DNA of 64,000 bases from DATJIG01 sp050260515 (GTDB taxonomy: Bacteria > Pseudomonadota > Alphaproteobacteria > SMXQ01), in the NCBI GenBank assembly GCA_050260515.1, contig JBLNCI010000035.1, positions 1 through 64,000 of the forward strand. The letters run 5' to 3'. Position numbers and translations under genes: made by a program. Shown here in pieces: positions 7,797 to 16,185 of this stretch. The notes under the pieces were generated by a model. That model was not told the DNA's origin. It saw nothing but the letters and a program-made list of their open reading frames with translations, and made no database searches. Positions within the stretch are counted from its first letter, which is position 1, and every line of letters begins with the position of its first letter.

Positions 7797-8903
7797 TCAA
7801 GCATCGCTGCGGCTCCTCTCGGTGCAGAACGGGTGATAGCCGCCCATCTGGCAGCGCGCACCGGCTTTGCGGACGGTCTCCTCGAACGCGCGGTGGATCG
7901 CCGGGTCCTCGTGCTGGAACTCGATCTGCGCTCCGCCCTGCTCCGTGCTGCGATCGACGCCCTCATTGTCGCCGCTGCCGGCGAAGTGGAAGCGCCAGTT
8001 CCCCCAGCGCAGCGCGAGATAGCGCGCCGGCATCGCGCCGGCGTTGAAGTGCTGGTGGAACCACTGGTTCGGCGGCACGACGACGCTGCCCGGCTTCCAG
8101 TCGACCCGCTTCGGCTCCTCGCCTTCGGACCACAGCAGCGAATAGCCCTGCCCGCTGAGGATGATGACGTGGGCGCCCGGTCCGTGGCGGTGCGCCTTCT
8201 TGTAGGTGCCGATCGGGAACTCGGAGACGTGCGAGCCCATGGTCTGGCCGGCGAGGTCGAGCATCATGCTGCGGCTGCCCTTGCCGCGCTCGTTCCAGTC
8301 GATCAGCTTCAGACCGAGGAGGTCGGGGACGAAGTTCGTCGACATGTAGAACCGCCCGAACAGCTCCTCCTTGTCGAAGTAGCCGTCGGCGTTGGGATCG
8401 AAGCGGTCCGCGAACACGTAGTCGTCGTTGAAGACGAAATCGAGGTTGTGGAACAGGTTCATCACGAAGCAGCTGTTCGTGACCGAGAAGGTCCGCGCAG
8501 GCTCGGTGCCGCTCGAATTGAAGTGCTGGTAGCGGGCGTTGAGCGGAATCGCGAACAGGCTGCCCGGCCCCCACTCGAAGGTGTGCTTCCTGCCGTCCTT
8601 CTGCCAGACGCTGGTCGCGCCGTGGCCCCTGGCGACGTAGACCATCTCCTCATAGAGGTGCTTCTGCGGCTTCGTCTTCCCGGCGGGCGGAATCTCGCAG
8701 ATCTGCGCATCGCAGACCTCGCCCGCCCCGTCGAGGTTGACGAACGCCGCCGGGACGCCCTTGAGGTCCCAGGGGGAGAGCTCGACGGTGTTGATCTCGT
8801 CGATGAAGAACCCGGTGACGATGGGAATGTTCTGCGCCGCCTGCCAGCGCTTGTACGTGTCGTACCGCTCCGGCGCGGCCTTGGTCGCTGTCGTGACGTC
8901 CAT
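7797..8903 (-). CDS. Bicupin protein, gentisate-dioxygenase-like fold (368 aa)
   Basis: Close paralog of the cupin at 1999. The N-terminal cupin has QKHLYEEMVYVARGHG. The C-terminal cupin has the metal motif AHRHGPGAHVIILSGQG and closes with WFHQHFN. Its last 25 residues keep two cysteines (GARCQMGGYHPFC), matching the cysteine tail of the 1999 protein, while the cupins at 26376 and 32945 lack it. It may be an iron dioxygenase that opens a dihydroxylated ring, but the operon already has a LigB-type ring-cleavage enzyme, so a different substrate or role is likely. It is 33 bp from both neighbours, Rieske upstream and SBP downstream. Confidence 0.8.
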   Translation of the reverse strand: MDVTTATKAAPERYDTYKRWQAAQNIPIVTGFFIDEINTVELSPWDLKGVPAAFVNLDGAGEVCDAQICEIPPAGKTKPQKHLYEEMVYVARGHGATSVWQKDGRKHTFEWGPGSLFAIPLNARYQHFNSSGTEPARTFSVTNSCFVMNLFHNLDFVFNDDYVFADRFDPNADGYFDKEELFGRFYMSTNFVPDLLGLKLIDWNERGKGSRSMMLDLAGQTMGSHVSEFPIGTYKKAHRHGPGAHVIILSGQGYSLLWSEGEEPKRVDWKPGSVVVPPNQWFHQHFNAGAMPARYLALRWGNWRFHFAGSGDNEGVDRSTEQGGAQIEFQHEDPAIHRAFEETVRKAGARCQMGGYHPFCTERSRSDA

Positions 8904-8936
8904 CGCAGCCCTCCTGCGCTCTTCGGGTCCGGACGG

Positions 8937-10085
8937 CTAGGCGACGGCCTGCCGTTCCGGACTCATGAGGCCAATGCGCTCGTTGATGACATCAAACTCG
9001 ATCAGCCGGTTCCGGCTTTCGTCCCTCACCACGCCCAACGGATCCTGACCATTACGCACCACCTCGATCTGGTCCCGCACCAGCTTGCGGAACATCGCGA
9101 CGCCGCGATCCGACGCGCCGAGGTGCTCCGCGCTGCGGTCGACAGTCGGCCCCTGCGTCTCCCATGCCATGGCGTCCTGGGCCCAGACCTGGTCGAGCCG
9201 GTAATCGACGCCGTCACGGACGGGGAACGGCTTGAACGGCGCATCGGCGTCGCGCGGCGAGCGCTCGCTGTCGGACGGCTCGAAGCAGACGACGAACATC
9301 AGCGTGTGGTTGTCGTCGACCGGGAGCCGGAGCTGGAGGTTGTGACGATGACGTCCGGCGACCGCGAACACGTGCCGCAGCGTGTTGGGGAACAGGAGCG
9401 GATGCTGGTCGATCCGCGGCTTCTCGCCGGGCTTCCCGGGCGTCGACCGCCGCTTCATGATGCCGTACTCGAACAGCAGGAACTCGTGTTCCTCCTCGTA
9501 ATGGTCCATGCCGAGCTGCGCGGAGGCGCCGTGGAGCCAGTAGAGATGCGCGGGATCGACCGAGTTCTCCATGGTCTGGAGCCAGTTGCACTCGAGCGGC
9601 GTCAGCACCTCGACCCAGCGCCGGCCGCGCTCCCACGCGAGCACGTCCCAGCGCGGCAGCAGCGGAGCGGGCAGCGGCCCCAGGTAGGCGAACAGGAGCC
9701 CGCCCAGCTTCTCGACGGGATAGGCCGTGTGCTTGATGCGGTCCTTCAGTGAGCTCTCGCGCGGTTCCGTGGGAGTCTCGATGCACTTGCCGGCGGCGTT
9801 GAACTTCCAGCCGTGGTACGGGCAGCGGATGCCGTCCTCCTCGACGCGCCCATAAACAAGTCCGGCGAGACGGTGGGGGCAGTGCTTGCCGACGAGGCCG
9901 TAGTTCCCCGACGTGTCGCGGTAGACGACGAGTTCCTCGCCGAGGATCTTCACCGCCTTGGTCGGCTTTTCGGGCGTCAGCTCGGCCGCAACGGCGACCG
10001 GCTGCCAGTAGCGCCGCAGCAGCTCGCCGGCGGGCGTGCCCTTGCCGACCTTGGTCAGCGTCTCATTGTCTTCGCGTGACAGCAT
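8937..10085 (-). CDS. Rieske aromatic ring-hydroxylating oxygenase, alpha subunit (382 aa)
   Basis: Rieske ligands are C69, H71, C88 and H91 (CPH ... CPYHGW); the mononuclear iron site is D177, H180 and H185 (SVDPAHLYWLHG). Its N-terminus MLSREDNETLTKVGKGTPAGELLRR-like block is almost identical to that of the 5438 protein. It starts 3 nt after the stop of the Gfo/Idh dehydrogenase gene, which suggests translational coupling. An oxygenase plus a Gfo/Idh dehydrogenase is the pairing found in phthalate 4,5-dioxygenase pathways, where Pht3 is followed by the Gfo/Idh-family dehydrogenase Pht4. That parallel is inference from family membership. Confidence 0.9.
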   Translation of the reverse strand: MLSREDNETLTKVGKGTPAGELLRRYWQPVAVAAELTPEKPTKAVKILGEELVVYRDTSGNYGLVGKHCPHRLAGLVYGRVEEDGIRCPYHGWKFNAAGKCIETPTEPRESSLKDRIKHTAYPVEKLGGLLFAYLGPLPAPLLPRWDVLAWERGRRWVEVLTPLECNWLQTMENSVDPAHLYWLHGASAQLGMDHYEEEHEFLLFEYGIMKRRSTPGKPGEKPRIDQHPLLFPNTLRHVFAVAGRHRHNLQLRLPVDDNHTLMFVVCFEPSDSERSPRDADAPFKPFPVRDGVDYRLDQVWAQDAMAWETQGPTVDRSAEHLGASDRGVAMFRKLVRDQIEVVRNGQDPLGVVRDESRNRLIEFDVINERIGLMSPERQAVA

Positions 10086-10088
10086 GGC

Positions 10089-11447
10089 TCACCTGCTGCG
10101 GTGCCGATTCCGTGCCTTCGCTATTTTACGCTTCGTCCCTGTCTTTGCAGACGACGCGGCCTTCCGGCGGCCGGGCGTCTGGATCTTGCGCGAAGTCGCC
10201 TTCGCCGTGTTCGCTTTATGCACCTTGCCCGCGGCCTTGCCGAAGCCGGGTGACGGCACCTGATGCTTGAGCGTCTTGATCCGGCCGTCCTTCGACGCAT
10301 CGAGCATGGCGAGGCAGACTTCCAAGGTCGCCTTTCCCCAGCGCCCGTCGGGGAACACGTCGCGGTTCTCGGCGATCGCCGACGCGAGCTCCTTGAGCTC
10401 GGCGTCGCGACCCTTGCCGCCGTCGCACGGCACTTCCTCCCGGCCCTGCTCGGTGTAGACGTAGAGGCCGTCCGGCGACTGGCGGATCGCGCCGTTTTCG
10501 CAGTAGACGACGGTGAGGCCGAAGAACGGCTGCTTGCGCTCGCTGACGTCGCGCGAATCGGACCGGTCGTGGGCGACGTTGGCCTTCTCGTCCGTGTTCG
10601 CGGGTCCGGTCACGCGCGCCCGATTGCCCGGGAACCGCCGCTTGCCGGTCTGGGTGAAGCCCGACTCCCCGATGTCCCACGTCAGCTCGGTGATGTCGAA
10701 CCAGCCGTAGCCGTTGAAGGTGAGCGTCGCGACGGCGCCGTTGGCGAACTTCAACAGCGAACTGAAGTGGCCCTCGGTGTCGAAGTGCGGATCGGCACGT
10801 CCGGTCGACGCGGCGACGGTGTCGACCAGACCGCCGCCCATGAATCGGACGATGTCGACGATGTGCGGGCCCTGGCGATAGACGATGCCGCCGCCCTTGG
10901 TCGTATCGACCTCGGGGGCGAGCCGCGGACGCTGCAGCCAGTCGTTGGAATTCATCGATTGGATCTGGACGACGCGGCCGAGGCGTCCCGAGCGGATGAT
11001 CTCCTGCATCTTGCGCATCGGCGGCTGGTAGATCTTCGAGTGCCCCTGAAGGTACTTGACCCCGTTCGCCTCGCACGCGCGCAGCATGCGGTCGCACTCG
11101 GCGAGCGTCACCGCCATCGGCTTCTCGCAGATGACGTGCTTGCCGTGGCGCGCGGCGGTCACGACGTGCTCGGCGTGGAGCGTGTTGGGGGTCGAGATCC
11201 AGATCGCGTCAACGTCGTCGCGCTTTGCCATCGCGGCGACGCTGTCGTAGGTCGGCGCGCCGTAGGTCCGCTGGAACTGCTCGCGCGCCTCGGGCCGGAC
11301 GTCGGCGCCGCCAGCCAGCACATAGGCCGGGTTGTTGTCGCGGAACGCCGGTAGCACCTGCGACGAGGCGACACCCAGTCCGGCGATGCCGACACGGAGC
11401 GGCTTCACGTTCGAGGCCCGCGCGACTTCCTTCTCCAACGTGTCCAT
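10089..11447 (-). CDS. Gfo/Idh/MocA family dehydrogenase with basic C-terminal tail (452 aa)
   Basis: A Rossmann NAD(P)-binding motif GIAGLGVAS follows residue 19, the family EKP motif is present (HVICEKPMAVT), and a Gfo/Idh C-terminal domain follows (RQGPHIVDIVRFMGGG). The phthalate cis-4,5-dihydrodiol dehydrogenase Pht4 and the LigC semialdehyde dehydrogenase both belong to this superfamily. Length and context favour a Pht4-like role oxidising the diol made by the Rieske enzyme encoded 3 nt downstream. It shares the QPFFGL-VV-CE and IRQSPDGLY blocks with the second copy at 20576. The last ~50 residues are rich in Lys/Arg, absent from the paralog, and probably disordered. The preceding aldolase gene is 4 nt away. 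Confidence 0.82.
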   Translation of the reverse strand: MDTLEKEVARASNVKPLRVGIAGLGVASSQVLPAFRDNNPAYVLAGGADVRPEAREQFQRTYGAPTYDSVAAMAKRDDVDAIWISTPNTLHAEHVVTAARHGKHVICEKPMAVTLAECDRMLRACEANGVKYLQGHSKIYQPPMRKMQEIIRSGRLGRVVQIQSMNSNDWLQRPRLAPEVDTTKGGGIVYRQGPHIVDIVRFMGGGLVDTVAASTGRADPHFDTEGHFSSLLKFANGAVATLTFNGYGWFDITELTWDIGESGFTQTGKRRFPGNRARVTGPANTDEKANVAHDRSDSRDVSERKQPFFGLTVVYCENGAIRQSPDGLYVYTEQGREEVPCDGGKGRDAELKELASAIAENRDVFPDGRWGKATLEVCLAMLDASKDGRIKTLKHQVPSPGFGKAAGKVHKANTAKATSRKIQTPGRRKAASSAKTGTKRKIAKARNRHRSR

Positions 11448-11451
11448 GGCC

Positions 11452-12204
11452 TCAGTCCCGTTTCACGCCCTGGCCGGTGAGGTCGGCGTAGTAACGCCAA
11501 CTCGAGTTCTGGTGCATTTTCTTCTTCGGTCGATCGGCCGCGGCGGCCTTGCTCTTGCGGAACTCGTCGAGGTCTTCCTCGGAGATCTCCTGCGGCTCGC
11601 CCAGCATGTAGGCGCGGTAGTGCATCTCGGCGATCTCGTTCATCTTGATCGCCGTGACCGTCGCCTCCTCGACGCTCGCCCCGGCCGTGGTGATGCCGTG
11701 GCCCTTCATCAGGCAGACGCGCTTGTTGCCCATCGCCTTGGCGAACTCCTTGCCGAGCTCGTCGTTGCGCACGGTGATCGCGCGGCCGTAGGTCGGGATG
11801 CCGTCGAGCAGGATGTCGACGCTCGACGGATCGTAGGCGCCGAAGATCGGCTTGAACGGCTTGTTGACGATCGTGAACAGCACCACCGTCGGCGGGTGGA
11901 TGTGGATGACGCTCTTCACCTCGGGCCGCGTCTTGTAGAGCCAGGTGTGGATGAACACCTCCTGCGGCGCGGCGAGGCCCTCGGGTCCCTCGATCATCCT
12001 GCCGTCGAGATCGCAGACGATGACCTCGTTCGGCGAGGTGTAGCGCACGCCGACTTCGTCGCCGCCGCGGGCGCGGATCAGGACCCGGTCGCCGACTCGG
12101 CAGCTGACGTGCCCCGTCGCGGCCTTGGTCAGCTCGAGCCGACCAAGGATGCGACAGGACTTGGCGACGAGCTCGCGCTCCGACTGGTCGTTGTTGCTCG
12201 CCAC
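11452..12204 (-). CDS. Class II aldolase/adducin family protein (250 aa)
   Basis: Zinc-site histidines of the family are visible in SVIHIHPPTVVLF (HxH) and in LMKGHGITTAG. Known members include L-fuculose-1-phosphate aldolase and, relevant here, the 3,4-dihydroxyphthalate 2-decarboxylase PhtC of actinobacteria. Given oxygenase and dehydrogenase genes downstream and ring-cleavage genes upstream, a decarboxylase acting on a dihydroxylated aromatic acid is a reasonable guess, but a sugar or hydroxyacid aldolase is not excluded. It lies 10 nt after the amidohydrolase gene and 4 nt before the dehydrogenase gene. The second family member in the window, at 38298, is only distantly similar. Confidence 0.8.
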   Translation of the reverse strand: MASNNDQSERELVAKSCRILGRLELTKAATGHVSCRVGDRVLIRARGGDEVGVRYTSPNEVIVCDLDGRMIEGPEGLAAPQEVFIHTWLYKTRPEVKSVIHIHPPTVVLFTIVNKPFKPIFGAYDPSSVDILLDGIPTYGRAITVRNDELGKEFAKAMGNKRVCLMKGHGITTAGASVEEATVTAIKMNEIAEMHYRAYMLGEPQEISEEDLDEFRKSKAAAADRPKKKMHQNSSWRYYADLTGQGVKRD

Positions 12205-12214
12205 CGTGCTCTCC

Positions 12215-13228
12215 TTACGCCGCGACCGGCGTCTTGATCTTGAACATCTTGCGAGCGTTCTCCTCGAAGATCTTCTTCTTGTCGGCCGCGGTGATCGACT
12301 TCAGCTCCTCGATCAGCGGGCGGGTGTCGTCGAGCCACTTGCCGGTCGCCGGATCCTTCGCGGTGCCCGCGCCCGGACGCTCGGTGCCGAACATGCAGTT
12401 GTCGGGGCTCGCCCAACGGAACAGCATCTCGAGCGCGTCCTGGGTGTAGAGCGCGGTGTCGAAGTGGAGCTTGCGGAAGCTGTCGACGAACGGCGTGGCG
12501 CCGCGCTTCGAGCGCGCCGCGACGAAGCGACCGATCTGGTATGGGATCGCGCCGCCGCCGTGGCAGATGATCAGCTTCAGCTTCGGGAAGTCCTTGAATA
12601 CCTTGGACTTCATCAGGTTCTGGATGGCGATGCTCTCTTCGATGATGAAGTTGAGCGTATAGTCGTGGCGGCCGCAGCGGCAGCCGGCCGCGTGGACCAT
12701 CGCCGGGATATCGAGCTCGACCAGCTTCTCATAGAGCGGATACCAGTACTCGTCGCCGAGGCCCGGCGGCTCCGGCCCCAGGCCCTCGGTCGGATCCGGG
12801 TTCAGCAGGCAGCCGACGAAGCCGAGCTCCTTCACGCAGCGCTCCAGCTCCTCGATCGAGTTCTTCGGGCTGACGCCGAGGTTCTGCGGCAGGCAGGCCA
12901 TGCCGACGAACTTGTCGGGGAAGAGCTGGGTCTGACGATAGGTCAGGTTGTTGCAAGCCTCGGTGAAGGCGCGGACGATCTTCTCCGGCTTCTCCGAGTG
13001 CATCAGTTGGTACGGACGCGGCGAGATCACCTGCATGTCCGTGCCGACCTCCTTGAGCTGCTGGAGGTGCGATGCGCCGCCGTGCACCGGCTCGTTGAGC
13101 GCGGCGACGATCTTCTCGTCGCTCAGCTTGAGCTTGTTCACCGACGCGCCGCGGCCTGCGAGCAGGTTCGACTTGTAGGCGAACAGCTCCGCCGGAGCGG
13201 TGAAGTGGGCGTGAATGTCGATGATCAT
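12215..13228 (-). CDS. Amidohydrolase family 2 protein, LigJ/ACMSD-like (337 aa)
   Basis: Starts MIIDIHAHF with the metal-binding HxH at H6/H8. The protein has the layout of the ACMSD-like amidohydrolase group, including CHGGGAIPYQ and the late FGTERPGAG block. 4-Oxalomesaconate hydratase (LigJ) belongs to this group. The gene lies between a LigB-type dioxygenase and downstream catabolic genes, with RraA-type aldolases upstream, which is the gene set of the protocatechuate 4,5-cleavage route; a LigJ role is therefore the leading inference. A decarboxylase such as ACMSD or gamma-resorcylate decarboxylase is the alternative. The ATG at 13228 was chosen because homologs start directly at this MIID-H-H motif. 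Confidence 0.82.
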   Translation of the reverse strand: MIIDIHAHFTAPAELFAYKSNLLAGRGASVNKLKLSDEKIVAALNEPVHGGASHLQQLKEVGTDMQVISPRPYQLMHSEKPEKIVRAFTEACNNLTYRQTQLFPDKFVGMACLPQNLGVSPKNSIEELERCVKELGFVGCLLNPDPTEGLGPEPPGLGDEYWYPLYEKLVELDIPAMVHAAGCRCGRHDYTLNFIIEESIAIQNLMKSKVFKDFPKLKLIICHGGGAIPYQIGRFVAARSKRGATPFVDSFRKLHFDTALYTQDALEMLFRWASPDNCMFGTERPGAGTAKDPATGKWLDDTRPLIEELKSITAADKKKIFEENARKMFKIKTPVAA

Positions 13229-13275
13229 GCGATGACTCCCGCTTGTGTTGTCGTGTTCTCGATATTTCCGGGCGG

Positions 13276-14187
13276 CTACGCCGCCCGCCTGTCCCAATAC
13301 GCAAATCCCATGGCGCAGCCGACCCCGTCCTTGGTGCGGTAGCACGGTACGTAGTCGACCATCTTGCCGGCGGCGCCCGCCGCTCCCGCCGCGACGATCC
13401 AGTTGCGGATCTCCGACGTTCCGGCGACCAGCTTGTCGGACGGCATCGACGTGAGATAGGCCGCGTCGTGGCGCTCGAGCGCGGCGATGAACGCCTGGTC
13501 GAGCGCCTCGTCGATCTTGGTGTGGCTGAGACCGCCGGAGGCGACGATCGCGACCCGGCGCGCCACCGGCGACGCCGCAAGCGCGTGGCCCAGCGCCGCA
13601 CCGAACTCGAAGCAGCGCTTCGCGCTCGGCGCGGGCGGATAGTACGTGTTGACCATCACCGGCAGGATGGCTCGGTTCCCGCCCGGCACGAGACGCCGCA
13701 TCACGCGGCCGAACGCATGGCCGAGCCCTTCGTCGTAGCGGGTCTTCTTCGACCACGCCGGATCGAAGCCCTGGTCCATGATGCGCGCCAGCAGGTCGCG
13801 CGCGAGATCGCCGTCGGCCTTGTAGCGCGTCACCTGACCGGCGCGATCGGTGCCGAAGTACCGGTAATGCAGCGTCGCGTCGGCCTCGTCGCCGATGAAG
13901 ATCGTGAACGGCGGGGTGTTGTCCTCGAGGATATTCTCCTCCTGGTCGTCGCCGACGACGATCAGGGTGTCGGGATTCCACTCGTCGATCTTGCGCCGCA
14001 GAAGCTCAATCGCCGCGTCGCAGCGGGCCGAGTGGGCCTTCATCGCATCGGCCGTAAGCTCCTTGGCGATGTCGGCCTTCGGGAAGAACGGCGGCTTGGT
14101 GCGGCCGGGAAGCTCCGGCCACTTCTCGGGCGGCGTCAGGAGCTGCGGGCCGTGGGACATGGCGGCCAGCCCGACGATCTCAACCAT
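13276..14187 (-). CDS. Class III extradiol ring-cleavage dioxygenase, LigB-type catalytic subunit (303 aa)
   Basis: Begins MVEIVGLAAMSHGP, placing a histidine at residue 12, exactly where LigB has an iron ligand. It continues with the family VVGDDQEENI motif and a second histidine, H52, in MKAHSARCD. The family inserts both oxygen atoms into catechol-type rings at the meta position using Fe(II). The length matches LigB beta subunits of protocatechuate 4,5-dioxygenase (about 300 aa). No small LigA alpha subunit is encoded beside it. It is 26 bp after an RraA gene and 47 bp before the LigJ-like gene in the same operon. Protocatechuate or a close catechol carboxylate is the likely substrate by context. 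Confidence 0.87.
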   Translation of the reverse strand: MVEIVGLAAMSHGPQLLTPPEKWPELPGRTKPPFFPKADIAKELTADAMKAHSARCDAAIELLRRKIDEWNPDTLIVVGDDQEENILEDNTPPFTIFIGDEADATLHYRYFGTDRAGQVTRYKADGDLARDLLARIMDQGFDPAWSKKTRYDEGLGHAFGRVMRRLVPGGNRAILPVMVNTYYPPAPSAKRCFEFGAALGHALAASPVARRVAIVASGGLSHTKIDEALDQAFIAALERHDAAYLTSMPSDKLVAGTSEIRNWIVAAGAAGAAGKMVDYVPCYRTKDGVGCAMGFAYWDRRAA

Positions 14188-14213
14188 GATGCGCCTCGTA
14201 TGTCATCAGCGCG

Positions 14214-14843
14214 TCAGGCCTTCAGATTGTAAATATCGAGGGTGGTCTTACCGGCGCGCAACTGCGCCATGATCTCGTCCTCGCGCTTCACGCGCTCGAT
14301 CGACTTCTGCAGGATCGCCGGCCCTTCGGCACGCGGCACGACGACGACGCCATCGGCGTCGCCGAGCACGATGTCGCCGGGATTGACGACGATCGATCCC
14401 ATCGTCACCGGCTTATTGAGGCTGCCGCCACCGTGCTTGGTCGTGCCGCGGATGCACAGGCCGTGGGAGAACGTCGGGAAGTTGAGGCGCGTGAGCTCGA
14501 CGGAGTCGCGCACGCCGCCGTCGATCACGAGACCCGCAATGCCGCGGGTTTGAGCCGCGACGCCCATGATCTCGCCCCAATAGCCGGCCTCATAGTGGTC
14601 GGACACCTTCACCACCAGCACGTCGCCGGGTTGCGCCGCGTAGATCGCCTGGTGGAGCAGCAGATTGTCCCCGGGAATCGTGTCGACGGTGAACGCCGGT
14701 CCGCAAACCTTCATCGTCGCGGCGACCGGCTTGATCGCCGACGGCAGCGCGCCGCGCCGGCCCATCGCCTCGTGGACCGTGGCGGTCGACTGCTTCAGGA
14801 ATTCGGCGAAGATCGGGTCGCGGCCGGTCTGCATGGTGCTCAC
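14214..14843 (-). CDS. RraA family protein, HMG/CHA aldolase-like, copy 3 (209 aa)
   Basis: The RraA/demethylmenaquinone methyltransferase-like fold is recognised from AQPGDVLVVK, the DGGVRDS active-site loop and the late GDIVLGDADGVVVVP block. Catabolic members are 4-hydroxy-4-methyl-2-oxoglutarate / 4-carboxy-4-hydroxy-2-oxoadipate aldolases, which finish the protocatechuate 4,5-pathway by giving pyruvate and oxaloacetate (or two pyruvates) with a divalent metal. The G-x20-R-D signature is retained here, so this copy looks catalytically competent. It is the last of three adjacent RraA genes; its start overlaps the previous stop by 4 nt (ATGA). Confidence 0.85.
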   Translation of the reverse strand: MSTMQTGRDPIFAEFLKQSTATVHEAMGRRGALPSAIKPVAATMKVCGPAFTVDTIPGDNLLLHQAIYAAQPGDVLVVKVSDHYEAGYWGEIMGVAAQTRGIAGLVIDGGVRDSVELTRLNFPTFSHGLCIRGTTKHGGGSLNKPVTMGSIVVNPGDIVLGDADGVVVVPRAEGPAILQKSIERVKREDEIMAQLRAGKTTLDIYNLKA

Positions 14844-15487
14844 GCGTGGGTCTGCAGGTGGTGGTAGTTGTGCTGCTTGCGGGCCTCGTCGAGTCGGCTT
14901 CCCGACTTCACCGCGCTGATGATCTTGGCCTCGGCCTCGGAGATCGAATTGGCGATCTCCAGCACCTTCTCGGCACGATCGTGCGGCACGACCAGGATGC
15001 CGTCGTCGGTGCCGACGACGATGTCGTTCGGCCGCACCTGCACGTCGCCGAGCGACGTCGGCACGTTCATACCGTCGACCTCGACGCGGTCCTTGCCGGT
15101 GCGCATGAAGCGGCCGCGCGAGAAGATCGGATAGTTCAGGGCGAGACTGCCGGACACGTCGCGGCAGACGCCGTGGATCACGGTGCCGGCGATCTTCCGC
15201 TGCGACGCGACCGTGGTGAGGATGTCACCCCACACGGTGCAGTCGAGCCGGCCCTGGTTGTCGAGCACGACCACGCCGCCCGGCGGCACGTCGTCGATGA
15301 AGTCGCCCACAGTGCCTTTGGTGGCGCCGACGGGGCGGTAGCGGACCGTGAAGGCGCGGCCGACGATGCGATAGCCGATCTTGAGACCGTGGATGCCCTG
15401 CGCCTGCCCCGGAATCTGCAGACGATCCAGCGCGTCGGAAATCGACGCCGCCGCGAGCTTCTTGAAACCTTCGACGATCTGATCCAC
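14840..15487 (-). CDS. RraA family protein, HMG/CHA aldolase-like, copy 2 (215 aa)
   Basis: Family blocks seen: PPGGVVVLDNQG, GTVIHGVCRDVSG (active-site R-D preserved as CRD) and NDIVVGTDDGILVVP. It differs clearly from both neighbours in sequence, with only the core motifs shared, so this is not a recent tandem duplication. It ends 4 nt into the next RraA gene and starts 1 nt into the previous stop, so the three are translationally coupled. Possible roles are aldolase or oxaloacetate decarboxylase on different C6-C7 intermediates, or subunits of one heteromeric ring; RraA proteins normally form trimers or hexamers. Which of these holds cannot be told from sequence. Confidence 0.83.
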   Translation of the reverse strand: MDQIVEGFKKLAAASISDALDRLQIPGQAQGIHGLKIGYRIVGRAFTVRYRPVGATKGTVGDFIDDVPPGGVVVLDNQGRLDCTVWGDILTTVASQRKIAGTVIHGVCRDVSGSLALNYPIFSRGRFMRTGKDRVEVDGMNVPTSLGDVQVRPNDIVVGTDDGILVVPHDRAEKVLEIANSISEAEAKIISAVKSGSRLDEARKQHNYHHLQTHA

Positions 15488-16149
15488 TACGCCTTCCTCC
15501 GGGTCAAAGCCTCGTAGTTGCGACGCTCCAGCACTTCGAGGATCGACTTGCCGGCGCGAATCTCGGCCTGCATCTCGGCCTCGCGATCGGCCATCTCGTT
15601 CGCGGCGGCGATCACCTCGTCGACCCGCTTGTCCGGGATGACTATGACGCCGCTGCCGTCGGCAACGACGAGATCGTTCGGCCGCACCTGGACGCCGGCG
15701 AAGGCGATCTCCTCGTTAACGGACTCCTGGATGACGCGACCGCGCGCCGAGATCGGCACCACGCTCGCCGAGTAGATGGGAAACCCGAGCTGCGCGCACT
15801 CGTCGATGTCGCGAGCCGGGCCATCGGTGACGACACCGGCGATGCCCTTGATCTTGGCGGCGAGCGACAGCAGCCCACCCCAGCCGGGCGCGTCGGGACG
15901 CACGCGGTTCTCGATGACGATGATCTCGCCCGGCCGCGCGATCTCGATCGCTGCCGTGCCGAGATGCTGCTTCGGCTGCTCGAGGCCCGCGGGCTTCAGC
16001 TTCATGGTGACGGCGCGGCCGAAGATCTTCGGGCACGGCCACGCCGGACGCACGCCGATCGTGGCGCCGGGAATCCCGAGCTTGTCCATCGCATCCGACA
16101 GGATGCAGGTATCGAAGCGGGTCAGGCTCTTGCTCAGATCGTCCAGCAT
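15487..16149 (-). CDS. RraA family protein, HMG/CHA aldolase-like, copy 1 (220 aa)
   Basis: Motifs: IARPGEIIVIENR, GVVTDGPARDIDE (R-D kept) and NDLVVADGSGVIVIP. A strong Shine-Dalgarno (GGGGGAG) precedes the ATG at 16149. Its N-terminal ~40 residues (TCILSDAMDKLGIPG) match the usual RraA start, where the 'SDALD/AMDKLG' helix packs against the substrate pocket. It is 36 bp after the RidA gene. The C-terminus ends in a charged tail (ERRNYEALTRRKA) that resembles the tail of copy 2 (EARKQHNYHHLQTHA), a hint that copies 1 and 2 are closer to each other than to copy 3. Confidence 0.83.
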   Translation of the reverse strand: MLDDLSKSLTRFDTCILSDAMDKLGIPGATIGVRPAWPCPKIFGRAVTMKLKPAGLEQPKQHLGTAAIEIARPGEIIVIENRVRPDAPGWGGLLSLAAKIKGIAGVVTDGPARDIDECAQLGFPIYSASVVPISARGRVIQESVNEEIAFAGVQVRPNDLVVADGSGVIVIPDKRVDEVIAAANEMADREAEMQAEIRAGKSILEVLERRNYEALTRRKA

Positions 16150-16185
16150 GTCACTCCCCCGCGGCCAAGCGCGCAGCCCAACCGC

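Noticed and set aside
6597..9752. 1051-residue plus-strand open frame
   Set aside because: Antisense to four well-supported minus-strand genes with complete motifs; no domain or signal in the frame.
12215..13981. 588-residue frame covering the amidohydrolase and part of the LigB gene
   Set aside because: Only the part from 13228 downward is the amidohydrolase. The upstream part is out of frame with the LigB-like gene and is Arg-rich shadow, so this is not a fusion protein.
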